DNA of 64,000 nucleotides from Ophiodon elongatus (Eukaryota; Chordata; Actinopteri; Perciformes; Hexagrammidae), in the NCBI GenBank assembly GCA_016806645.1, contig JACSYO010001818.1:4387001-4451000 (forward strand). Reading direction: 5' to 3'. A program made the position numbers and the translations under genes. Shown piece after piece: positions 37,001-46,880 of this stretch (its first letter is position 1; each line of letters opens with the position of its first letter). Below the pieces are notes generated by a model. That model worked only from the letters and a program-made list of their open reading frames with translations, made no database searches and was not told the DNA's origin.

Positions 37001-40000
37001 CAGGACCAGAAGAGCCAAGAAGTCATCGAACCTGCTCCAGACATATTGATGAAAAGCCACGAGGAAGAAAACAAGCTGAGCTTTGAATCTGTGACCGTAC
37101 CAGAGAGTCAACTCGGAATGGAGACTTGGACTACATCGATGTCACAGGTTTTAAATCCAGCCGCTTCAGTGGAAATGGAGAAAAGCCAAATAGAAGTGGA
37201 CATGCAGACTACAACATCATCAGAGGAGATCTCTAACGCAGCACAGACAGTGGAAATACTAAGTCCGAAAAGTCCAAATGAAGTGAATGTAGCGACATCA
37301 GCAGAGATTTCTAACATGGCGCCTACAGTACAAACGCAGGCCCAGAGGAGCCAAGAAGTCATCGAACCCGCAACAGACGAATCTGAGAAAGCTCAAGAAG
37401 GTCTAATGATTCAGACTTCAGAGAGAAATGGAAATGAAAACAAGGTTATCGCAGAATATGTCAGTGCACCTGAGAATCAAAGGGAAGTGGATTTGCAGAC
37501 AACCGCAACACCAGAGGAGACTTCTCATCAGACAACTACAGTAGAAACACAAAACCAGAGAAGTCTGAAGGTCAATGAACTCACTACAGATGCTGAAGTA
37601 CTTAAAGAATGTATTGATGCCAACACTGAGAGTGAAGAAACCACGGAAAAGGTTATTGCAGAACGTGTAGATGCCACTGAGAATCAAACAGAAATGGACG
37701 CGCAAACAACAGCAACACCAGAGGAGATTTCGAATCTACCACCTACAGTGGAAATACAAACCCCTAAGAGTCAGGAGGTCAGTGAACTCAACACAGAAGT
37801 TCAAACAGATCTAGTCAGCATAAGTTGTGAGCATAAGGAAAATGAAGACCAGGTGAATGCTGAATGTGTTGATGTTCCAGAGGTTCAAATAAATATGGAA
37901 ACTTCCACAACGCCAGAGGCCGTTTCTAATGCAGCAGAACAGCAAAACCAAGCTATGGAGGGAGTCCATGAACCCGCCGTGGTCTTATCAAATCAAACTC
38001 ACAAGCCTCTTCCTATGGCTGAAATTAAGGATAATGTAAACATGCAGACAGAGCAGAGTGCTGATGATATCCAAGTGGATATGGATGTAATAAGTGGATC
38101 AATTGGAGGGGTAGATTCTGCTTTAGAAGAGGAAACAGCGAGGCAAGTCATTAATCAGGTTAAAGAAGAGGCTGCAATCATTTCCTCTGAGAAGGCTGAC
38201 AGTGATGTTGTCGCCGTTGGTAATATTGAAGGGCACGCAGAAGGAACTGGAAGCAATGAAGTAATAGTTTTTGTTTGTGGCCAACCAGATGACGTTGATA
38301 TTGTAATTCAGGCGTCAGAAGGGCAGATTAAGACGGTTAATCAGTCAGCGGTTGAGATTCATGAAAACCAAATAGTGTATGAGCCCATTAGTAGTCCGGA
38401 AAGTAACGACGATAGAGAGATTTCTACGGCATCGGAGAACCACAATGGTGTGTCTTTACTGGACATACAGAGCACCCAGCAGATGGAAGGCGATTCGCCT
38501 ACTAATGAAGGACAGGGTTGTAACAAACAACTGGAAAATGAGGAAAATGTCGTGCAACAGGTTTGTGTCTCAGACGGCCAAGAAGTTGAAATGGAAGCAC
38601 AAACTGTCAGAGTGCCAGAGAGTTGTGTCCCTGCACAGTTGGAGTGGAGTAACATGAATGAGGATGTGAAACAAGTTGCCGTGATCAGCTCCAGCGATGA
38701 CATCAGCAGGGCAGATGGCCAGTCAGGAGATGCCCCAGACACAAGTGAAAGGAATGGGTCTCCAGACTGTGTCAGTGCCACAGAGTTTCCTGAACACGAG
38801 GACTCTGGACTTCAGGAGGTTTCAGACGTCACGGTGACGACGACTACAGCCACCACCAAAGTTGAAATGCCAGATAGTACATCTGAGGAGTTTGTGATCT
38901 TGGAACCGATCCCAGAGGGTGAAATTCACTTCGATATTGTCACTCAAGCAGCGGCCGAATCGGGTTTGTCGGACTCTCTTTCGGAGCAGGTGAATCCGGA
39001 CAGTGCTTTGGAAGGTGACATGGAAAATGAAATGATTTTAACTGCTTCCCAACAAATCGTCTTCCCTGAGGCGGAAGTGCAGCAATGTCAAACAACTGAT
39101 GAGATCAAAGTGACAAATACAAGTGAGGTTTTAGATCAAGGGAGCAGGCTTGAGACCGAAATCTCAACCGAGGAAGGTGTTGAAGTTGTTCAAAATTCAG
39201 ATCAAAGCCAGCAACCATCATCCGCCATGATGGACAGTAATACCTCAGAGATTGAAATGGCAAACTCTCACTCTCAAGTCACGAACGAAACCTGCAATGC
39301 ACTGGAGACGGAGAACGCCGAGGCTAATTTGGACCTCCAAGAAGTGCAGATTCTGGAGGATATAGAGATTGGCCGTGAGATCGTTGTAGCAGAAGAAGAG
39401 AATGATGAAGATAGTGACATTACAATAATAGAAAAACCCCAGGAAACACCCGAGGCGGTCCCTCCTAAAGAGTCTGAGAAAATGGTTAATGAGAAAACTA
39501 AAGATGACACTTGTGGGACCAGCTTGAAGCAAAACAGCACAGTTGAAAAGACTGAAGATGATAAAAAGAGACAGGGGCCAGAAAAACCGAAGAAACAAGA
39601 AATGAACACACAGGCCAGAACCAAAGCCCGCCTGGCAGCTCTGGCCGAGCAAAAGGCTGCTGCCTCTAAGAGGACAGCAAACAGACAGCAGCTGAACCTC
39701 TTAGCTTTGTGTCAGGAGATCGCAGAGGACATTGCTACAGACAGCATGCTGTTGAAGAGGATAGAAGAAGAGAAACTGGCGGCGGCAGCTGTAGCCACCG
39801 CCGCAGCAGCAGCAGTAGCAGCCGCCGCCGCTGCTGCTGCTGCAGCAGCCGCAGCCAAGAGCGAAGCCAGTAGGAAGGAAAGTCCACCTGTCAACACACG
39901 GGAGGCAGACGGTGTTATAGTTGCGACTCCTGCTGGACCAGAAGGGAGCTCTGCTTCGGTGACCCCTGCTTCGGCGGCATCTACAGCCCAGCCCTCGGCG

Positions 40001-43000
40001 GACCGTTCAGCTGAGGCCAAGCCTCCCGCCGCTCCTGCTGCAGAGCCTCCAAAGAGGCGTTTCTTCGTCACACAGATTTCTGTGCCCCTGAAAGCCCACG
40101 AGAAAAAGAAGCTCACCAGATATCAACGACTGAGACAGGTTGAACTGCAGAGAGAGAAAATGTCTTGGGCACGTGTAAAGAAACTTAAATCCGACCAAGC
40201 AAATCAGATGTTTTCAGACATGGATTGGCAATTACCTCTGTCTTCATCCTGTCCATTCTCAGTGCCTGTGACCACGGCTCCTCCGCCTGCAGCAAGTCAA
40301 TCAAAAACACCTCTCCCAAGCCCTGCCTCAACTAGCAAGCCTGCAACACCCACAGCAGAAGTCCCGAAGGTTGAACCTCCTAAGCCGGAACCCAGTATGA
40401 CTGAGCCCCCTAAAACGGAAACCTCCAAAAGTGAACCCACTAAATCTGAACCTGACAAAGCTGAAGCCTCCAAAACTGGGACTCCTAATGCTGGATTGCG
40501 TAAATCTACAAGGCAAATTAAGGCTCAAACTCCTAAAGAGACCCCTGCTCCAGCGCCCGCCCCAAAAGTGACCAGATCAGCAGCCAAGAGGACGCTCCCG
40601 GCGGTGCCCCCACCCATGCCCAACGGACTTAATTCACCGAAACAGAAGCCAGTTGAGTACAAGCCATACAGACCCAGGCCCAAGTATTCCTTTGATGACT
40701 TTGAACTAGATGATGACCCATTACCAGGAGCTGCAACAAAGCCCGGCCTTCAGTCCAGGCCCACGCAGCCGACACGACTGAACGTTCAGTTAAACCCCGC
40801 AGCTCAATCTAAAGCCACAGTTCAGTCAAGACCCACAGTTTCATCACATCTTGCCAACCAGGGGAAACTCAGAGCACAGACCACACCTGCTGGACGGATC
40901 TCAGGTCAGTCAAAGCCCACCGTTGCAGCGTCAGCTCAGTCAAGGCCTGCCGGTTCCACCGCTCCACAGTCGAGGCCTGCCGGTTCCACCGCCCCACAGT
41001 CAAGACCTGCCGGTTCCACCGCCCCACAGTCAAGGCCTGCCGGTTCCACCGCCCCACAGTCAAGACCTGCCGGTTCCACCGCTCCACAGTTGAGGCCTGC
41101 CGGTGCAACAACACCCCAGTCAAAGGCCTCCGCTACTGCCACAGCTTCTTCAAAACAAGGACCTTTAGTTAAAGCTCAATTGAAGTCTCCTGTTTTGACG
41201 ACGCCCCTTTCAAGAGCTGTGTCGGCTCCGGGTCAGTCCAAGCCCACTGCTTCTGCTTCACCTCAGTCAAAGCCTGTTGGGAGTATAAGTACGGCTCCGC
41301 TCAAGCTAACGACATCTCAGGCTGCTGGCTCAATCAAATCTGAGCCCTCTGCTTCGACGGCCAATGTTGGTTCAATGCCCCAGAAGACCCTAAATGCACC
41401 ATCATCAGTAGATGGCAAATGCAAGGTAACTCAAAAATAAATCGGGCCAATAATGGGTGTCACAAACAGCATTTTGGAAGAAAGATGTTACTCATCCCTT
41501 GTCTCTTTCTTACTCAGGACACAGCTGATCCCACCCCTGCCATTACCTCTGAAGACGGCTTGAAAGTGTCAGCTGACACGCTGAAGAGTGAAGAAAAGCC
41601 TGCAGGTATGCATTTATTTACAGTTGGAGTGATTTATTTATGTTGTCACATTATTTTATTTCATGTTATCACAGGATTATGAAATCTTAGTGAAAAACAT
41701 CCTACTATATTTATATTATGATACTAATTATCAAGAAGACGGTTGATTGTTATCATGTCACAGTTGCTACTTATTACATGGCAACATAAAGCCAAAATAT
41801 TCTTTTTAGGTTTACAAAATGTGCCTGTGATCTTTCCTTTTCTTACAGTCACTGGTGTTGATCCTTCCACGGAGAATAAGACAGAAACAGTCGATTCAGC
41901 CGAGAAGACATCGAAAGAACCTCAAGAGTAAGACGTTTCTCTCAAGTAATTTGACGTGTTTTTTCCTCGTAGCTGCGGGAATCTGAAGTAATGTGATGTG
42001 TGTTTTGTATCACAGCAGAGCAGCGGAGCCGCAGGGCGGCAGGACTCCTCTCTCTGATGCCTGTCTGCAAAAAGAAGTCAAGAAACTAAAGGAGGCTGAC
42101 AAAGATGGCACCCAAACCATTATTGTGAGCATCTGTCTGTTGTTATTATTATACAGGGTATATAGCAAGTAAACTAGAGGTCAGAAATTGCAGGTTGAGG
42201 CCTTGTGGGCCGTTACACATTACTCAGGGTAGTTGAAGGAATTGTGTATATTGGCAGGATGTACATAAATACAATGTGTTTTCTTTGTCTCGTAGGACGC
42301 AGGACAGAAGCATTTTGGAGCAGTGGCCTGCAGCGTGTGTGGGATGCTCTACTCTGCTGCCAACCCTGAAGATGAATCCCAACATTTACTCTTCCATAAC
42401 CAGTTCATCAGTGCTGTCAAATACGTGGTGAGAGGAGGTTTCCTCATATTACTTGTCTTATTATTTGTCTTGCCTACTGTCTCACAACAATGACTCATCA
42501 GGGCAAAACACAGATGCATCCAGGAATACCCGAGCATCACACCAAGCACATTTGGAGTAGTTTAATTGAATTTACCAAATAAATCACCATGAGTTCGACA
42601 TTTATCTGAACCAATTACAGGAAACTACCGTATATACATTGCCTTAATGTTCTATACACTTTACTCTTTCACTCGTCATTTTATGACAATAAATGATCCC
42701 GTTAAGAAAACCGTGTCGATGCAGCAGCATGCAAGAAGATGCAGCTATATAGTTATGGAGAAGTAAAGTCTCAAATATAACTTATAATAATAATAATAAT
42801 AATAATAATTAATAATAATAACACTTTAATAGATAATATGACAGAATTGATGATACAAAAGTAGATCAACGATGTAAATAGTTACAATATTTATAAGGAA
42901 GTATGCGCATTTGCAATATCGGTAGCGCATAGAGTAACTTCCTATTTATCAAATGAAGAACATAAATGCCTCATGAGGACAATACAAATATTCCTTACGA

Positions 43001-44091
43001 CTTTCTCTTACGTAAATTCCCTCTTTTTTCCCCTCATTTTTTTCAGGGATGGAAAAAAGAGAGGATACTGGCAGAGTATCCTGACGGCAAGATCATTCTC
43101 GTCCTGCCAGATGATCCCAAATATGCTCTGAAGAAGGTACAGTATGTTAACTGCCCTTTGCATTAAAGGATTATTTAACGTTGGTGGGTATCACTGGTGA
43201 GGACAGCCCTGCTAAATAATTAACATATATTTTGTTTTAGGTGTGGAAATGTAATTTAGAACGCTAAAATAAACACTAGGTCATCGTTTTTTTGGGAGTA
43301 TCCTTTAGAGCCACAAACAGCTGCATATTCTTTTTTGCTTACACGGTAACTGTTTGTTTCTCAGGTGGAGGAGATCAGGGAGATGGTTGACAACGACCTC
43401 GGCTTCCAGCAGGTGGAGACCAAGTGTCCCGCTCAGACCAAGACCTTCCTCTTCATCTCCAATGACAAGAAAGTGGGAGGATGCCTTATAGCGGAGCACA
43501 TACAAGAGGTAAGAGACCGCGATCGTGTGTCGTCAGCACATGTTTGTCACGTCAAAACAACAATAATAGAACAACAGAGTGCATTTTAGTTTTCCGTAAG
43601 CTGAGCCTTGTGAAATGATCACAGGGGTACAGGGTGATCGAGGAGCCAACGCCCGAGGGTTCGGAGGGAGAAAAGGTGATGTTTGAACGTCAGAGAGCTT
43701 GGTGCTGCTCCACGACGGCCGAGCCGGCCATCTGTGGCATCAGCCGCATCTGGGTGGTCAACATGATGAGACGCCAGGGCATCGCCTCGCGCATGCTCGA
43801 GTGCCTCAGGTCAGTGCGCCTTTAAAAAAAAAAAAAAAAAAAAAATCACACCGACATCTGATGTTATATCGCCTCAAAAACAAATTGACACTTTCATTGT
43901 TGTGGTTTTCTTTCTCGCACAGGAACGACTTCATTTACGGTTCATACCTGAGCAAAGACGAGATTGCTTTCTCCGACCCCACGCCCGATGGGAAGCTCTT
44001 TGCCACACATTATTTTGGCACCTCTCAGTTTTTGGTTTATAACTTTGTGAGTGGAACGCGCTCGTCCCAGCCCAACACTGATGCAGTATGA
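34094..44091 (+). CDS. esco1: esco1, cohesin (SMC3) N-acetyltransferase with giant N-terminal region
   Basis: Esco1 acetylates SMC3 on chromatin and so stabilises cohesin.

Exons: 34094-41425, 41518-41605, 41849-41927, 42016-42124, 42296-42427, 43047-43136, 43365-43508, 43625-43809, 43923-44091. The phases are consistent and total 8,328 nt, giving 2,775 aa against 840 for human ESCO1.

The C-terminal part is orthodox. A C2H2 zinc finger has Cys 2548 and 2551 and His 2566 and 2570. It is followed by GWKKERILAEYPDGKI, a GNAT-type acetyltransferase core with EPAICGISRIWV, RRQGIASRM and AFSDPTPDGKLFA, and a tail GTSQFLVYNF. The last is nearer ESCO1 than ESCO2 (from memory). LCQEIAEDIATDS (about residues 1870-1883) matches LCEEIAGEIESDN in human ESCO1.

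Upstream of that the giant first exon is acidic, Ser/Thr/Glu-rich and disordered, with tandem repeats and a poly-Ala tract (about 1896-1921). The start is placed just after a strong acceptor; an upstream MANT start is possible. Confidence 0.93.
36464..37255 (+). repeat. esco1: Recent tandem duplication inside the esco1 first coding exon
   Basis: The block beginning gaaaacaag...ctttgaatctgtgac occurs at 36464, 36722 and 37066. Copies 1 and 2 (258 bp or 86 codons apart) are nearly identical over about 185 bp. The stretch around 36650-36767 is nearly identical to 36993-37110 (344 bp apart). All spacings are multiples of three, so the frame is kept. The encoded units carry ESVTVPESQ, SQVLNPAASVEME, SQIEVDMQTTT and EEVSNTAPTVE. 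Weaker, older copies of the EEISN..TVE..SQ..SE unit extend across about 35,900-37,800. Confidence 0.93.
40937..41115 (+). repeat. esco1: 30-bp minisatellite coding for PQSRPAGSTA repeats in esco1
   Basis: About six tandem 30-bp units each encode a close variant of PQSRPAGSTA. The units differ at only a few bases (caagg, cgagg, caaga, ttgagg variants), so the array is young and may vary in copy number between individuals. It lies in the basic, Pro/Ser-rich segment between the conserved ESCO1 box and the zinc finger. Confidence 0.95.
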
Positions 44092-44479
44092 CAGTCTTCA
44101 GGAAAGGTAACGATGGATTTAACTGAGACGCCCACCGACCGACGGGAGGCACCACCTTTGAACGGTGTCTGATGCAGAATCTGTATGTGCATAACAATTT
44201 AAAAAAAAAAACTGTAAATTACTCCTTTGAGAGGACACGCATTGGTTTAAATCTCAGGATGAAAACAACAAGGTGTTGTTTAAAATTTTATTAATTCACC
44301 CTTTAATCCCTCCCCGTATAGTATTTTGAACAAAAGAGTATTTTGTTTATACATTTTTAAGTAAACAATTGGTTTTATTAGAAGTATGGCGTTTACATGC
44401 ATGATCTGACAGCAATAGAAAACAAAGAGCATTTCATTGGGTTTTTGTTTTAATCCCCGAGAAGCAAACGGTTGCATTC

Positions 44480-45470
44480 AATAAAACGGTTATTTTAGAG
44501 TTTTGTCCTCCATTTTGTTTTAATGTTTTTTACTTGCATAATGTAAACTGTGTACATTGAGGTTTTTTTCCTTCATCTCTTTATAGTTAAAAGTGACGCT
44601 GCCATAGTCTGAAGTTGTGTTATAAGCAGCAGCAACAATGCTTAAAGGTCACAACTACACGATTTCTATTGGCCGGTTAAAGTTGTCTTCCCCCCCCAGG
44701 CCCCCCCCCCCCCCCAACCCCCCATGATTTCACTGTCATCTTTATTGTAACATTTCAAGCTGATCATCCAAACCAGGTGATTTTTAATTGGAGAGACAAT
44801 TTTCAACAATCTGGTTGAAGAGATGTGGGTTAGAAATGTAGCTTGGGCATTAATTGTGTGCTCTAATTTTCTTAGATCACCTCGCCTGAATCGTTGTGTT
44901 TTCGAGCTGAGCCATAAACTATACACCGTTTAGCAGGGCATTGTAGCCTTAACCGTGTGAGTGCTGTCTTATAATTTCACCGAGGCTGTCTATTGCTTTG
45001 TTTGTGCCTGAATGATTAATGTGTGACTTACGATGTTAATTTGTTTTCTTAGCCATGCGGTATGGCCTTTTTATTGAGTTAGTGTAGAGTATCATCCTCC
45101 CTATTCCTTAGTAACAACAAATTAAAACGTGTATCAAATTATCATGTAGAGTTATGCATACTATAACGACATTTATAATGGGTGAGCACGGTCTTGAGGC
45201 TCAGGTGTTCAATGGTATTGGAGCGATTGGTAAATGTCATCCAGGTTCAGCCTTTATGATTGCAAACAGGAATATTTGCTCAGTGATCAACACGAGGGGT
45301 TGAGATGAACCTCTGAACCCCTCTCAACACAGATTTACAGAATCATTGTAATCCATCCCTTATTTTCTTCTTCCTTGTTAAAGCAGTTGCTTTTAGAAAG
45401 ATGTGTCGTGTAAGAAAAATAAATTTGATTTATACGAAGCTGTTATGTAAATATTTATTTAAATAATAAA
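44480..45470 (+). terminator. esco1: Candidate esco1 polyadenylation signals
   Basis: Canonical AATAAA hexamers lie at 44480-44485 (about 390 nt after the stop), 45418-45423 and 45465-45470 (about 1.4 kb after). The last pair is followed by a T/G-rich downstream stretch. A poly-C tract (about 44690-44723) lies between them. Either a short or a long 3' UTR is possible. Confidence 0.5.
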
Positions 45471-45585
45471 CGATTTAAAACATTTTTCGCTTGCTCGGTT
45501 CTCTTTTTGGAAGAAACGTGTGATCTGAGCTCTTACATACACTCACTGCTGACCCCATAACTCCTATTGTTGTATTGGTCACCAA

Positions 45586-45598
45586 TGCCATCTAGTGG
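45586..45598 (-). promoter_or_regulatory. CTCF-like motif between convergent esco1 and rp1
   Basis: Read on the minus strand the sequence is CCACTAGATGGCA. It fits the CTCF core CCASYAGRKGGCR at all listed positions. It lies between two tail-to-tail genes of different expression type (ubiquitous esco1, photoreceptor rp1), a reasonable place for an insulator. Related motifs also occur inside fish repeats, so occupancy is unproven. Confidence 0.4.
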
Positions 45599-46134
45599 AC
45601 ATTGCTGTTTGTGTGTCAGTGACATTTAAAAGTTTTTACTGAGCACTATTTTGTTGTAAAAAAAATACTCATCTCCGGAATGAAAATAAATACAATTTGT
45701 AGCTTTTTAAGACACTTCCATATTTGAGATAAGTGTAAAATGTGGAAATTGTCTGGCTGTTTTCTCTTTTGTAGTTGCAGATGTAAACACTCCCCTCTTA
45801 GTGCATTCCTCGACACTCCTGTCACAACACGGACCAGCTCGATGGCAACTTCTGAGAAACAAAACAACCTAAGAACAACATGGATACTTCCTCAGGCGGA
45901 GAGTGAGAAAACAGCTCCCACTGATCAGCAGGAGAAAACAACCCGGCTGAGCTTCCTAAGGTATCTTTAACACACCGGTCACCTTGGCCTGTTGACTTTC
46001 TCTGACGCTCGGATCCTCTCCATCTGACTTTCCCCTAAACGCAATCCAGAATCCACAGGGATTTAATTGGATTTAGTCTGAAAAAGGGTCAACACAAAGT
46101 AAGAGAGAATACGCAACATTTGTAAATGCACACT

Positions 46135-46283
46135 TTTATTCTCACACATCAATTTAAAGAGACAAAAAATGTCACAGCTGCCACATTGAAACCATAAAGC
46201 CATCTATCGTAATTATAAAGGTCAGGTTATTGTAGATACATATTAAGCTATGGCTACTTGGTGAAAGTCAATAATGTTTTATT
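46135..46283 (-). terminator. rp1: Candidate rp1 polyadenylation signals (minus strand)
   Basis: On the minus strand AATAAA occurs at 46283-46278 and 46140-46135, about 600-745 nt beyond the rp1 stop codon at 46881. No earlier canonical hexamer is seen after the stop. The rp1 transcript, or a spliced variant of it, would then span the extra exon candidate at 46435-46554. Confidence 0.45.
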
Positions 46284-46434
46284 TACACTTTAGACAACCA
46301 AAATAGAAAACAACATAAAATAAAGCAGAGTATTTACTGTCAATTTCTACAATTTGCCCTCAACCTGTGTCATGTTCAGTAGGTTTTCTTTTAGCATTAT
46401 TTTGACCTGAGCTGCGACCACAAACTGGCACTGT

Positions 46435-46554
46435 TCACTCGCTGCAGTGCGGATTGGCCTTGTTGCCTGACATCTGCAGGGACTTGATCTGTTTTAAGAG
46501 CTTTAAAACAAGATTACAGTAATGCTCCGGGTACGTGATCTGTTGACAGGCAAC
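46435..46554 (-). other. Unassigned terminal-exon candidate, minus strand (39 codons plus stop)
   Basis: An excellent acceptor (polypyrimidine ctcttttcttcttttag) is followed directly by an open frame VACQQITYPEHYC ... NKANPHCSE and a TGA stop, with polyadenylation signals 150-300 nt further on. Upstream of the acceptor the same frame is closed by TAG, as at a real exon edge. I do not recognise the peptide. It needs a phase-0 upstream donor: rp1 exon 2 ends in phase 0, but the donor-like site at the rp1 stop codon is phase 2. It may be an alternative rp1 end, an exon of another minus-strand gene, or chance. Confidence 0.35.
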
Positions 46555-46880
46555 CTAAAAGAAGAAAAGAGCTGCTCTGGAGTGTGGCAAGTACACAGTC
46601 AAGATGTCACGAAAACACATTCACTACTTTTCCAATAAACTGACAAGCTCTTTTCAAACAGGGTAAAATATGAAGGTTAAATAAAGATCAATCCATTGGC
46701 TTGTAACACATTCAGCAGTTGGCTCAAATTAGTTGACATATGTTCGTGTATTATGCCAAGGCTATGGCAACATCAAAAATTTAGGCACCAAAACAATACA
46801 TTATGCTCTATTCCAACTATGTTCACTTATTTAGACAAAGAAAAGTCCTTTTAGTTTTGCGTTAAAAAGCTAAAATGTCC

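Larger units (their letters stand above)
44092..46134. other. esco1 3' UTR and esco1-rp1 convergent intergenic region
   Basis: No exon is visible. A short plus-strand frame at 45740-45970 has no recognisable domain and is not accepted. The only notable items are the polyadenylation signals, a poly-C tract and a CTCF-like motif at 45586-45598. Confidence 0.6.

Noticed and set aside
39712..40116. 134-residue antisense frame with poly-Ala opposite esco1
   Set aside because: GC-rich alanine codons read as alanine on both strands; it is a shadow of the esco1 poly-Ala tract.
42296..44091. Assignment of the acetyltransferase to esco2
   Set aside because: The zinc-finger neighbourhood (SQHLLFHNQFISAVKYV), FERQRAWCCST and the tail GTSQFLVYNF are of ESCO1 type.
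45740..45970. 76-residue plus-strand frame between esco1 and rp1
   Set aside because: No known domain, no promoter and no splice support; composition is ordinary for chance open frames.
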